This document shows positions 35,835 to 44,226 of a stretch of 64,000 bases of DNA, piece by piece. Position numbers and translations under genes: made by a program. Source of the stretch: Novosphingobium sp. KA1 (GTDB lineage: Bacteria > Pseudomonadota > Alphaproteobacteria > Sphingomonadales > Sphingomonadaceae); the NCBI RefSeq assembly GCF_017309955.1, contig NZ_CP021248.1:372001-436000 (forward strand). Direction: 5' to 3'. Every line of letters starts with the position of its first letter. The first letter of the stretch is position 1. The notes beneath the pieces were generated by a model, which saw only the letters and a program-made list of their open reading frames with translations, searched no databases and was not told the DNA's origin.

Positions 35835-36253
35835 TTGTTCTTCTCCCGTTCCAGGAACGCATCGATGGCGGCTTGGGCAAATTCAGCATCGAGGTGTGGG
35901 GGGGCGCCGGCAACGCCGACGGCGCCGACGCACTGGCCTTCGATCAGGATCGGAAGACCGCCTTCGATCGGGGTGTGCGGGAGCTTCACCATCGAGAAGC
36001 GGCCCTCGTTGAGGGGCTTTTCGAAGAAAGTGGTCGGATGACCGCCTTCTGCCGAACTGCGTGCCTTGTCGAACGAGCCTTCCGCGCTGAACAACGGAGC
36101 GCCATCCATTCGGGCGACCGATTGCATGTAAGTGCTCGCATCGACGACCGTGACCGAGATCGGGAACTTGCCGCCCTTGGACTCGGAGGCCTTGCAGGCG
36201 GCTGCGGCCAGGAACTGAGCATCATCGAGGCTCAGGCTCAGTTTCGTGATCAT
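35831..36253 (-). CDS. GlcG/HbpS-family (DUF336) protein
   Basis: 140 residues of PF03928. Typical segments are LSLDDAQFLAAAACKASE, then FPISVTVVDASTYMQSVARMDGA, ARSSAEGGHPTTFFEK and EGGLPILIEGQCVGAVGVAGA. Family members bind haem or occur as small accessory proteins in catabolic operons with unclear function. Here it lies between a FAH hydrolase and an alpha/beta hydrolase with ATGA overlaps on both sides. A DUF336 gene at this position is also a feature, as I recall, of the naringenin degradation cluster in Herbaspirillum. Confidence 0.85.
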   Translation of the reverse strand: MITKLSLSLDDAQFLAAAACKASESKGGKFPISVTVVDASTYMQSVARMDGAPLFSAEGSFDKARSSAEGGHPTTFFEKPLNEGRFSMVKLPHTPIEGGLPILIEGQCVGAVGVAGAPPHLDAEFAQAAIDAFLEREKNK

Positions 36254-37062
36254 GCTTGGGCTTCCTGAATCTCGCGGACGTGGCCGTGCTTCTGGATGAA
36301 TGTCTCGACGACGCGATTGTAGTGTGCGGGTTCCTCGAAATAGGAGGAATGGCCGCTGTCCGGGAAAGTGTAGACCTCGGATCCCGGAATGAAGCTCGCG
36401 GCGATCTTGTGCGTTTCGGCGCCCAGCAGCTTGTTCTGGAGCCCGCTCATCACCAGCGTCGGAACCGAGTAGCCCTCGAAATGCTCAGGCAGGAGACGCA
36501 GTTCGGGATCGGTGATGTGCGAGGTATCGACCTTCTGGTTCTGGCGCGCGAGGATCTGGTAGAGCGCGATCAGGTCGGGTCGTTCGCTGACGAAACGCTC
36601 CGTGAAGCCGAGCGATGTCGGCGCCACCTTCTCGCCGTTGCCTGCTCGCTTGAAGGTATTCGAGACGTTGGTCAGCGCGGCATGGTGCGGGCCATAGGCA
36701 GGCGTGGGGGAGCCGGACAGGACGAGCGCACGGAAACGGTCAGGCTCCCGAACTGCCAGCGGCAGACCGGCCCAGGCACCCATCGACTGGCAGACAGCCG
36801 CGACGGGACCGTCTGCTTCCTTGTCGAGGATGCGGGCGAGGTCGTCGGGAAACCAGCGCTGGTGGAACGTCTCTGCATTGCAGATCGAACCACCGAACCC
36901 GCGCATATCCATGCACAGGACCCGGTAGTTCTTCGAGAAATGCTCAACCTGCTGGAAGAACACGGTGGAGTTGGCACCCGCCCCGTGAACGAACACGAGG
37001 AGGGGACCGTCGCCGGTTACGTCATAGCGCAGGCGCGCGTCGGGTACGTCGATGTATGGCAT
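36250..37062 (-). CDS. Alpha/beta hydrolase, probable C-C bond (meta-cleavage product) hydrolase
   Basis: 270 residues. Oxyanion region FVHGAGANSTVFF, nucleophile elbow AVCQSMGAWAG (Ser), acid probably Asp or Glu in the VMSGLQNKLLGAE region, and His in FPDSGHSSYFEEP. No signal peptide. The gene abuts the extradiol dioxygenase gene (they share base 37062), the usual arrangement for meta-cleavage product hydrolases of the BphD/HsaD/DxnB type. The expected action is to split the ring-opened product into an aromatic acid and a dienoate. An ordinary esterase or enol-lactonase cannot be excluded. Confidence 0.83.
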   Translation of the reverse strand: MPYIDVPDARLRYDVTGDGPLLVFVHGAGANSTVFFQQVEHFSKNYRVLCMDMRGFGGSICNAETFHQRWFPDDLARILDKEADGPVAAVCQSMGAWAGLPLAVREPDRFRALVLSGSPTPAYGPHHAALTNVSNTFKRAGNGEKVAPTSLGFTERFVSERPDLIALYQILARQNQKVDTSHITDPELRLLPEHFEGYSVPTLVMSGLQNKLLGAETHKIAASFIPGSEVYTFPDSGHSSYFEEPAHYNRVVETFIQKHGHVREIQEAQA

Positions 37063-38210
37063 CAGCCCAGAGGTCCCAGGAAAGGAGGTTCATACCAGTT
37101 GGCGCCGCCGTGGCGGATCGTGGCGGGAAGCGTCGCCATCGGCTGGGGCGTTGTCGCATCGGCATCGAAACGCTCGGTGCCGTAGACGATCTGGATCGCG
37201 ACTGCGTCGGGGCCCTTGACCCAGAAGCCGTAAGGAAGGCCGGGCGACAATTCAGCGGGAAGGTCGAGGATCTCGACTCCGCGCTTGGAAAGGTAGTCGT
37301 AAGCTGCCTTGAGCTGTTCGTAGCTGGCGACAGTGAACGAACAGGCCGCGCCAATGCCGAACTGTTCCTTGACCGTGTTCGAGAGCAGGGCGAGCGAATG
37401 ATGCTCGCTTGCGGCACGAAGGAAGATGGCAGGCTGGCCCGCGACTTCACTGCGGCTGGTGACCGAAAGACCCAGCACGTCGCGGTAGAAGGCGAGGCTT
37501 TCCTCCGGGTTCTCGACGAACAGGCAGACCCTGGCCAGACGCGTCAGCTTGAAAGGCTGAGCCAGCAGCACGCCGTCGACGACATAAGCACCTTCGGGCT
37601 TGTCATCGTAGCGATAGCCGATCAGCTCGCCTTCGCGCGCCAGAGCCTCGTCGACTTCCTGATGTTCGGAAATCTGGGGAAGCGGCGGCAGCGAGTGGAA
37701 CGCGCGATCGTACATCGAGGAGGGCTTGCTGCGCCCATCCCAACCGATCTGCTCCATGCCGTAGTAGATCTCGTTGACGTAACCATCGGGGCAATAGGCA
37801 TAGGCATGCCAGTTCGAACCCGGCGAATCCCGCCCGATGCGGCGGATCTTGGCGTTTTCCTCGAGATAGGTGACGCCGTCGATCACTTGCTGGAGGCTGC
37901 CGATCTGCCAGGAAAGCTGGTTGACCAGCGCGCCCTTGCGGGCAGGTTCCCGGATGTCGACAAGCATCTGGCTGCCGATCACCAGGGTGTGGTGATCGTG
38001 AGCGCAGCGCACGAAATAGCCGGTTGCGTGCTCCTTGGGCAACTCGGGAACGCGCTTGGTAAAGTCGTCGACATCGCTCAGCAGCAGACCGAGATCCTCG
38101 GTTAGGAAGCGGATCGTGCCGGAAAGATCGGGCGTGTGATAACCGAAGTGGCCCAGTCGCTCGATGCGGTAGGGCCGCTCGAGTTCGAGACCTCCAACAA
38201 CGTAAGTCAT
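37062..38210 (-). CDS. Extradiol dioxygenase, VOC family, two-module
   Basis: 382 residues. The N-terminal module (about 12-160) has a candidate metal set: His in RLGHFGYHTPDL, His in DSPGSNWHAYAY and Glu in DGYVNEIYYGME. The second module (about 225-350: KLTRLARVCLFVENPEESLAFY) lacks a complete set. This is the reverse of classical catechol 2,3-dioxygenases, where the C-terminal module binds iron. The gene is preceded by the flavin monooxygenase and followed by the C-C hydrolase, so it should cleave the catechol ring of a hydroxylated, probably multi-ring, phenol. A flavonoid A-ring is a plausible substrate (inference from operon likeness to fde genes). Confidence 0.82.
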   Translation of the reverse strand: MTYVVGGLELERPYRIERLGHFGYHTPDLSGTIRFLTEDLGLLLSDVDDFTKRVPELPKEHATGYFVRCAHDHHTLVIGSQMLVDIREPARKGALVNQLSWQIGSLQQVIDGVTYLEENAKIRRIGRDSPGSNWHAYAYCPDGYVNEIYYGMEQIGWDGRSKPSSMYDRAFHSLPPLPQISEHQEVDEALAREGELIGYRYDDKPEGAYVVDGVLLAQPFKLTRLARVCLFVENPEESLAFYRDVLGLSVTSRSEVAGQPAIFLRAASEHHSLALLSNTVKEQFGIGAACSFTVASYEQLKAAYDYLSKRGVEILDLPAELSPGLPYGFWVKGPDAVAIQIVYGTERFDADATTPQPMATLPATIRHGGANWYEPPFLGPLG

Positions 38211-38231
38211 GTGTCTGTCCTGTAGTCCGGT

Positions 38232-39833
38232 TCAGGCCGCGGCTTCGGGAAGCCGAGCAGTGATGGGGGCGTGCATCTGCGCGGCGAGATCGCCGATCAG
38301 CGAGGCGGCTGCCTCGTGGGCAGCGCCGCCGAAGCAGAAGAAGTCCGGGCGAATGATCGCGAGATCGACGCCGTGGCTGTTCAGGAATTCGAGGTAGACG
38401 CCGTCGCAATCGAGCACCGCGTCATGCGAGGAGGGATCGTCGAAGACTGCCACGCTCACATCGTGCTCCTTCAGCCAGGCGCGGCTCTCGGGATCGAGGG
38501 AGGAGACCAGGTCCTTGCGCGCCCAGATCTGGAATCCGGTGCCGAGCAGGTTGTCGCCTCGGCACCAGCGCACGCCGCGCCGGACCATGCCCTGCGGCGT
38601 CTTGGCGCCGGCTGCGGGGCCAAGAGTGCCATCCGCCTCGCGATGAAGAATGCCGGCGGTGAGGTTGGGCAGATCGGGCGGGCGGCGATCGCCGTCCTTG
38701 CGCATCCCGGCGTTGCGCTTTTCCGCTTCTGCCGGATCGACGATGTTGACGATGCGCGAAAGCATGTCGGAGCCCATGAGAATGGTCGTCACATGCGGCT
38801 TGCGCTCGACTTCGTAGGTATCGAGCAGGTCCTCGGCGCTGCGCCCGGCAAGCACTTCGACGAGCTTCCAGCCGAGATTGCGTCCGTCGCGGATCGCTGC
38901 ACATCCACCCTGGCCCATGTAGGGAGGCATGGTGTGGGCCGCGTCGCCGGCGATGAACACCCGGCCAACCCGCCACTTTTCGGCAAGGCGCGTGTGGTAG
39001 TGGTAAACGATCTGGCGCATGATGCGCACATCATCCGGTCCGAGACCGTGTTGCTTTGTCAGGAACTCCCAGGCGACCGAAGGGACCGTGACTTCTTCGT
39101 CGGTCTCGTTTTCCATGACACGGAACTCGAGACGCAGGTAGCGCTCACCGATCGGCATGTACATGTGCGGACGCGCCGGATCCATGAAGATGGCAAGCTT
39201 GTTGAATTCCTCGGGGAGGGGGCGCTTGAGCTCCGCGTCGAAGTTCAGCCACCGCTCATGCAGGTTGAAATCGCGGACCTCGATGTTCATCGCCGAGCGC
39301 ACGAAGCTGCGCGCTCCGTCGCTGCCGACCAAGTACTTGGCCCGGAAGGTCTCGGTCTCTTCGGTCGGCCTTGCGATCTCGGCATCAAAGCGTGCAGCCA
39401 CGAGCGTGACCCCATTTTCGTCCTGTTCGATGCTGAGCGCTTCCCAGCCCCGGCGTACCTCGACATTGGGCATCGTCGCGACCTTGTCGGCGATCCCGCG
39501 TTCGAAATCGGGCTGGAAGATCGAAACGCGTGCCGGCCAGCCACCCATCTGTCCGGGATAGAGCACACGCATGATCGGCTCGCCCGCCGTGTCCACGAAA
39601 TGGGCAGCGTCCTGAACGCAGCTTTCCTGGAAGCCGAGATCGACGTCGGCGCTGGTCGCCTGAACGACGCGGCAGCACTCGCCGTCAAGTGTGGTGAGGC
39701 GTGGCAGCGGGTAAGGCTCCGGCCAGCGTTCGAGTACAAGGACCTTGAGTCCGGCTTCACCCAGGGTCGAGGCAAGGACTTCACCCGCCGGCCCATATCC
39801 AATGATTGCAACGTCGACGTCGTGCGACACCAA
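38232..39833 (-). CDS. FAD-dependent phenolic monooxygenase (MhpA-like)
   Basis: 533 residues. FAD motifs: VDVAIIGYGPAGEVLASTLG at the N-terminus, YLVGSDGARSFVRSAM, and WRVGRVFIAGDAAHTMPPYM followed by GQGGCAAIRDGRNLGWKL. This is the aromatic hydroxylase family containing 3-(3-hydroxyphenyl)propionate hydroxylase MhpA and, as I recall, the naringenin 8-hydroxylase FdeE. It is first in the operon and divergent from the LysR gene. It would convert a phenolic ring to a catechol for the next enzyme. The promoter region holds the perfect inverted repeat at 39918-39938. Confidence 0.86.
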   Translation of the reverse strand: MVSHDVDVAIIGYGPAGEVLASTLGEAGLKVLVLERWPEPYPLPRLTTLDGECCRVVQATSADVDLGFQESCVQDAAHFVDTAGEPIMRVLYPGQMGGWPARVSIFQPDFERGIADKVATMPNVEVRRGWEALSIEQDENGVTLVAARFDAEIARPTEETETFRAKYLVGSDGARSFVRSAMNIEVRDFNLHERWLNFDAELKRPLPEEFNKLAIFMDPARPHMYMPIGERYLRLEFRVMENETDEEVTVPSVAWEFLTKQHGLGPDDVRIMRQIVYHYHTRLAEKWRVGRVFIAGDAAHTMPPYMGQGGCAAIRDGRNLGWKLVEVLAGRSAEDLLDTYEVERKPHVTTILMGSDMLSRIVNIVDPAEAEKRNAGMRKDGDRRPPDLPNLTAGILHREADGTLGPAAGAKTPQGMVRRGVRWCRGDNLLGTGFQIWARKDLVSSLDPESRAWLKEHDVSVAVFDDPSSHDAVLDCDGVYLEFLNSHGVDLAIIRPDFFCFGGAAHEAAASLIGDLAAQMHAPITARLPEAAA

Positions 39834-39907
39834 TCCACTCCCGTTTGCTTGTTTGCAGTTCTGGAAACCGGAATATGGAGGTGAGGATCATTGAACAACG
39901 TCGTGAT

Positions 39908-39938
39908 CTATATTACCGTCATCACTCAGGCTGATGAC
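39908..39938. promoter_or_regulatory. LysR-type operator GTCATCA-N7-TGATGAC
   Basis: Perfect 7-bp inverted repeat (39918-39938) between the LysR gene and the divergent monooxygenase operon. It contains ATC-N9-GAT (39921-39935), the core of NodD-type nod boxes, and the neighbouring LysR protein is NodD-like. On the minus strand 39926-39908 reads AGTGATGACGGTAATATAG, identical to 5946-5964. Confidence 0.65.
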
Positions 39939-39978
39939 CTGCCGGGATCAAAAAGGCAGGCGAAACTGGGAGAGAACC

Positions 39979-40953
39979 TTGCCTCAGGTGCAAGTCCAAG
40001 AAGATGATTCGGGTCGAATCGACCTCAATCTCCTGCTCGTTTTCGACATGGTCATGGTCGAGCGCCATGTGACGCGCGCGTCGTACCGTCTTGGCCTCAC
40101 GCAGTCGGCCGTCAGCAATGCGCTCAACCGCTTGCGCAAGCTGTTCGACGATATGCTCTTCGTGAAAGCCGCGCGGGGCGTCGAGCCTACACAGCGCGCG
40201 CTTGCGCTCTGGCCCGAGATCCATTCGGCTATTGCGCAATTGCAGAGGTCGGTAAGGCCCGGCACTTTCGATCCGGGCGTGACCGAAGTCGAGTTCCGCA
40301 TGTCGATGGTCGACCTCTCAGCGGCGCTGATGACGCCGCACATCTACACGCTGATTTCTGCCGAAGCTCCAGGCGTCAATCTCTCCTTCCTGCCGCATAA
40401 CCCGGATCTGACTGCAGAGCGCCTCGTGCGCGGCGAGGTCGATTTTGCCGTCAGCATCGAGCCGCCTCGAATGAGCGTTCTTGAGGCAATGCCTTTGTGG
40501 ACCGAGGAATACGTCGTCGCCGGCAGGCGCGGCCATCCCATGCTGAACCGCAAGATATCGCTTGAGGATCTGTGCAGTTACCCGCAGTTGGCGGTCAATC
40601 TCTCGGGAGCGCCTGACGCGCTCTCGCCATTCGATATCGCACTGCAGGAGAGGGGGATGAGCCGCCCCGTCAAGCTGGTGGTCAACCAGTTCCTGGTCGC
40701 GACGACGATGTTGCGAGAATCGGAGTTGCTCGCAGTGTTGCCTTTGCGCCTCGTGGTCGATGCGTTTCGTCGGAACTGGATCAGCTACCAGCCCCTTCCG
40801 TTCAAGATGCCCGAGGCGACCCTCTATCTCGTCTGGCACAAGCGCAACAACGGGCTGCCGGGCATGACCTGGCTGAAGGATATCATTCTGCGCGCGACCG
40901 CTGCCATGAACGAGGATGTGGCGCGGGAACTGGGCGAAGCGAAGGTCGCCTGA
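39979..40953 (+). CDS. LysR-family regulator, NodD/PnbR-like
   Basis: 324 residues from TTG 39979, which is preceded by GGGAGAG. The upstream ATG at 39934 lies inside the palindromic operator and is less likely. The HTH is at about residues 20-70 (RASYRLGLTQSAVSNALNRL, then DDMLFVKAARGVEPT). The effector domain (FRMSMVDLSAALMTPHIYTL onward) resembles the NodD subgroup, whose members respond to flavonoids or aromatic acids. It is divergent from the aromatic operon at 39833. I infer that it activates that operon, and perhaps the TBDR at 6100 and the sugar operon, through shared sites. Confidence 0.88.
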   Translation: MPQVQVQEDDSGRIDLNLLLVFDMVMVERHVTRASYRLGLTQSAVSNALNRLRKLFDDMLFVKAARGVEPTQRALALWPEIHSAIAQLQRSVRPGTFDPGVTEVEFRMSMVDLSAALMTPHIYTLISAEAPGVNLSFLPHNPDLTAERLVRGEVDFAVSIEPPRMSVLEAMPLWTEEYVVAGRRGHPMLNRKISLEDLCSYPQLAVNLSGAPDALSPFDIALQERGMSRPVKLVVNQFLVATTMLRESELLAVLPLRLVVDAFRRNWISYQPLPFKMPEATLYLVWHKRNNGLPGMTWLKDIILRATAAMNEDVARELGEAKVA

Positions 40954-41071
40954 CGCCAAAAAGGAAACGAGCCAGCCGAATGCGCCAACCCCGGCCCGGT
41001 GCTATCTAGTGGGAAGGGCTCGGCGTTCGGTTTAAGCAGGCAATGGGTCGCGGCGAGCGGAAATCGATAGG

Positions 41072-41909
41072 TTAGATCGAGCGGATCTTGATGTTTCTGA
41101 ACATGATTTCTGCAGCCTCGATCTGTAGCAGGATGCGGCCTTTGTCGAGCCGGACATACTTGGTCTTATCGATGGCGTCCTGTCGCTGCATGCCGTAGAG
41201 GGCGGTGACAATTCGGCCATTGACGATGTGAGCTGCTGAATCGCCTTTGGCGATGACTTCCACGGTGTTCCATCCATCGAGTTCGTCAAACGCACCGTCG
41301 GCCCTGATCCATTGCCGCAGAGTGCCTCCAACATTTGCTTGAGGGGCATATTGCGAGTTTCCGGGCAAATCCTCAGGCCAGGATGGAAGTCCGCCAAGCG
41401 AGACCGCCTGGATCGCGCGGTGATTGATGGGCAGCGCGTCGCCGGTATTGCGATCCATGATCTGGTATTCGATCGAGTCAGGCCAAAGGAAATCAGGCCC
41501 CATCGGCGTGTGATATAGAATTCCGCTGTCTCGCTTCCACAGCATGCGCGGGTCATGGCGCCGCGTACCCCACTGGTACTCGAGACTGAGATGGTAGTCT
41601 GCGTATTCGCGGTCCGTCGCCAGATAGCCCATGCCGGCCTTGAGCGGGCCTCGAAACTTCGGACCGAGGATATGAATGATACCGTGCTCGACAACGGCAG
41701 CGTCGTCGCGGTCGGTCGCGCCGACGCCGTTCTGAAAAAAACGTCCAGCCGGAAAGATCGTGACCGTTGAAGAGGGGGCGCCAGTCCGGCGCGTCGGCGG
41801 GCCCGCCGGACGAATGAGCCGGCTTCCTGGTTGCAGCCTCGATCCCTGATCCTGTTATGAGCCCGGTGGCGGCCATCGGGCCAAGTGCTTCTCTCCTGGT
41901 CGGTTTCAT
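41072..41909 (-). pseudogene. DUF1080 family 3-keto-glycoside hydrolase, frameshifted
   Basis: N-terminal part from ATG 41909: a twin-arginine signal (PTRREALGPMAATGLITGSG) and the family opening DWRPLFNGHDLSGWTF. The frame then breaks at a run of seven A (41735-41741; T7 on the coding strand). With six T the sequence would continue FFQNGVGATDRDDAAVVEHG and on through GPLKAGMGYLATDREYADYH, then DSGILYH, EYQIMDRNTGDAL and HIVNGRIVTALYG to the stop at 41072. DUF1080 proteins hydrolyse 3-keto-disaccharides and 3-keto-O-glycosides, which fits the sugar operon just upstream. The shift may be a true mutation, a phase-variable homopolymer or a sequencing error; the rest of the gene is intact. Confidence 0.75.
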
Positions 41910-42028
41910 GGATCATAGCTCCTCTCGCATGCGGACGAGATCGCGATCTCGTGCGCACACAGGTTCTCTCTCGGCAGGGCAAGGCGCCGCCGCGGATCGT
42001 TATCCGACTTCAGCGTAGTCCTTTTGGG

Positions 42029-43093
42029 CTAAACGCTGGCAGCAATCCCCATCAGGCGCGCGTTGAGAGCGCGGTCGCTGCCGCTGCTGGCGAAATCGTC
42101 GAAGGCCCGCTCGGTGACGCGGATGATGTGATTTGCAATGAACGGCGCTCCCTCTGCGGCGCCTTGCTCGGGGTGCTTGAGCGCGCATTCCCATTCAAGC
42201 ACGGCCCAGCCATTGAAGTCGTATTGCGCCATCTTCGAGAAGACCTGCCCGAAATCGACCTGCCCATCGCCCAGCGAACGAAAGCGTCCCGGCCGGTCCA
42301 CCCAGCTCTGGTAGCCACCGTAGACGCCGACGCGGCCATTGGGGCGGAACTCGGCATCCTTCACATGGAAGCACTTCACGCGCTCGTGGTAGATGTCGAG
42401 GAAAGCCAGATAATCGAGCTGTTGCAGCACGAAGTGCGAAGGGTCGTAGAGAATGTTGGCGCGCGGGTGATTGCCGACGCGATCGAGGAACATCTCGAAA
42501 GTCGCCCCGTCGTGCAGGTCTTCGCCGGGATGCAGTTCGAAGCCGATATCGACGCCGTTCTCGTCGAACACATCGAGGATCGGTTTCCAGCGCCGCGCCA
42601 GTTCGTCGAAGGCATCCTCGACCAGACCCGCCGGGCGCTGCGGCCAGGCGTAGAAGTAGGGCCATGCTAGTGCACCGGAGAAGCTCGCCTGCGTGGTCAG
42701 GCCAAGACGGCGGCTGGCCATCGCGGCAAGCTTCATCTGCTCGACGGCCCATTCCTGCCGCGCCTTGGGATTGCCGCGCACATGCGGGGCGGCAAAGCCG
42801 TCGAACTGGACGTCATAGGCCGGATGAACGGCGACAAGCTGGCCTTGCAGGTGCGTCGACAGCTCGGTGATGGCGAGGCCCTTGTCGGCCAGCATACCGG
42901 TGATTTCGTCGCAGTAGGTCTGGCTTTCGGCGGCCTTTTCCAGATCGAACAGCCGGGTGTCGTTGCTGGGGATCTGCAAGCCCTTGTAGCCAAGCCCGGA
43001 AGCCCAGTCGGCGATGCTCTCCAGCGTGTTGAACGGCGCTTCGTCCCCTGTGAACTGGGCCAGGAAGATGGCGGGGCCTTTTATAGTTTTCAT
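42029..43093 (-). CDS. Sugar phosphate isomerase/epimerase-like TIM barrel
   Basis: 354 residues, PF01261 xylose-isomerase-like fold. Metal ligands are visible in order: Glu in DIGFELHPGED, Asp in NILYDPSHFVLQ, His in VKCFHVKDAEF and Glu in WAVLEWECALKH, with the arginine-containing YQSWVDRPGRFRSLGDG loop. This subgroup often lies beside Gfo/Idh/MocA oxidoreductases in 3-keto-sugar operons, where it isomerises or epimerises the keto-sugar or keto-acid. The gene is 17 bp after the oxidoreductase gene. It is a different subgroup from the deglycosidase alpha subunit at 46558-47565. Confidence 0.85.
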   Translation of the reverse strand: MKTIKGPAIFLAQFTGDEAPFNTLESIADWASGLGYKGLQIPSNDTRLFDLEKAAESQTYCDEITGMLADKGLAITELSTHLQGQLVAVHPAYDVQFDGFAAPHVRGNPKARQEWAVEQMKLAAMASRRLGLTTQASFSGALAWPYFYAWPQRPAGLVEDAFDELARRWKPILDVFDENGVDIGFELHPGEDLHDGATFEMFLDRVGNHPRANILYDPSHFVLQQLDYLAFLDIYHERVKCFHVKDAEFRPNGRVGVYGGYQSWVDRPGRFRSLGDGQVDFGQVFSKMAQYDFNGWAVLEWECALKHPEQGAAEGAPFIANHIIRVTERAFDDFASSGSDRALNARLMGIAASV

Positions 43094-43110
43094 GGGTTCT
43101 CTCGCTTCGG

Positions 43111-44226
43111 TCAGGCGGGGAACGCGGTCCAGCCGAGGTCATCGCGGCTGGCGCGCACGGCAAGGTCGATCAGGCGCATTCCGCGCAGGCCATCAGGCAT
43201 GCCGGGAACCAGAGAACCCGGCTCGCCGCGCAGCTGCTTCGTGAAATCGCGATAGAGGTTGGCGAAGGCTTCGAGATAACCCTCCGGATGGCCGCCCGGC
43301 GTGCGGCTGGCGGCCACCGCATCCGCACCAAGGCCGGGATCGCCCGCCTGCACCAGTTCGGTCCGGCCATCGAGTTGGTAAAGGCGCAGCTCGTTCGGGC
43401 TCTCCTGCCGCCAGCAGAGCCCTCCCTTCTCGCCATAGACACGCAAGGCAAGGCCATTGCGTTCGCCCACGGAGATCTGGCTAGCGAGGAGCGCGCCGCG
43501 CGCTCCGTTCTCGAAGCGCAGCAGGATCTGGCAATCGTCGTCGAGCACGCGGCCCGGCACCACTGCACCAAGGTCGGAGAGGAGGCGCGTCACTCGAAGA
43601 CCGGTCACGAACTCTGCCAGTTGGAAGGCATGGACACCGATATCGGCAATGCACCCGCCGAGCCCGGCCCGCGCGGGATCGACGCGCCATTCTGCCTGCT
43701 TGCCCTCGGCCTCGGCGGCGAGCCAGCCTTGCGGATATTCGACCACGACCTTGCGGATCGCGCCGAGCGCGCCGCCCGCAATCCGCGCCCGTGCTTCGCG
43801 CACCAGCGGATAGCCGGAATAAGTGTAGGTCAGCGCGAAAGGTAGCCCTGCATCGGCAACCAGCGCGGCCATTTCCTCGGCCTCGGCTAGAGTGGCGGTG
43901 GCAGGCTTGTCGCAGATCACCGGCACGCCTGCCGCAAGCGCGGCCTTCACGGCGGGAAGGTGATGGAAGTTGGGCGTCGTTACTGCAACGAAATCGATCC
44001 CGTCCTCGCGTGCTGCCTCTGCGCGCAGCATCGACTCGATGTCGGCGTAGGCGCGCGCAGGGTCAATCCGATAGCTCTCGCCCGCTTGGTGGGAGCGCTC
44101 GGCGTCGCTGCTGAAAGCGCCGGCGACGAGCTCGATTTCGCGGTCGAGTTCGGCAGCGATGCGGTGCACGGGGCCGATGAAGGACCCGGGGCCGCCGCCG
44201 ACCATGCCCATCCGCAACCGCCTCAC
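43111..44226 (-). CDS. Gfo/Idh/MocA-family NAD(P)-dependent oxidoreductase
   Basis: 371 residues from GTG 44226, whose codon overlaps the GMC gene stop (GTGA). Rossmann fold: LRMGMVGGGPGSFIGPVHR, then VAVTTPNFHHLPAVKAAL and VICDKPATATLAEAEEMA with the catalytic-type EKP motif here read as DKP. GLGGCIADIGVHAFQLAEF contains the conserved Asp-x-x-x-His. Family members reduce or oxidise the C3 of sugars and cyclitols. In this operon it may reduce the 3-keto-glucose released by the deglycosidase back to glucose, or share in the first oxidation as DgpA does. The direction is not decidable from sequence. Confidence 0.87.
   Translation of the reverse strand: MRRLRMGMVGGGPGSFIGPVHRIAAELDREIELVAGAFSSDAERSHQAGESYRIDPARAYADIESMLRAEAAREDGIDFVAVTTPNFHHLPAVKAALAAGVPVICDKPATATLAEAEEMAALVADAGLPFALTYTYSGYPLVREARARIAGGALGAIRKVVVEYPQGWLAAEAEGKQAEWRVDPARAGLGGCIADIGVHAFQLAEFVTGLRVTRLLSDLGAVVPGRVLDDDCQILLRFENGARGALLASQISVGERNGLALRVYGEKGGLCWRQESPNELRLYQLDGRTELVQAGDPGLGADAVAASRTPGGHPEGYLEAFANLYRDFTKQLRGEPGSLVPGMPDGLRGMRLIDLAVRASRDDLGWTAFPA

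Noticed and set aside
41032..41982. 316-residue minus-strand frame across the DUF1080 locus
   Set aside because: Wrong frame; DUF1080 motifs lie in the two frames of the frameshifted gene instead.
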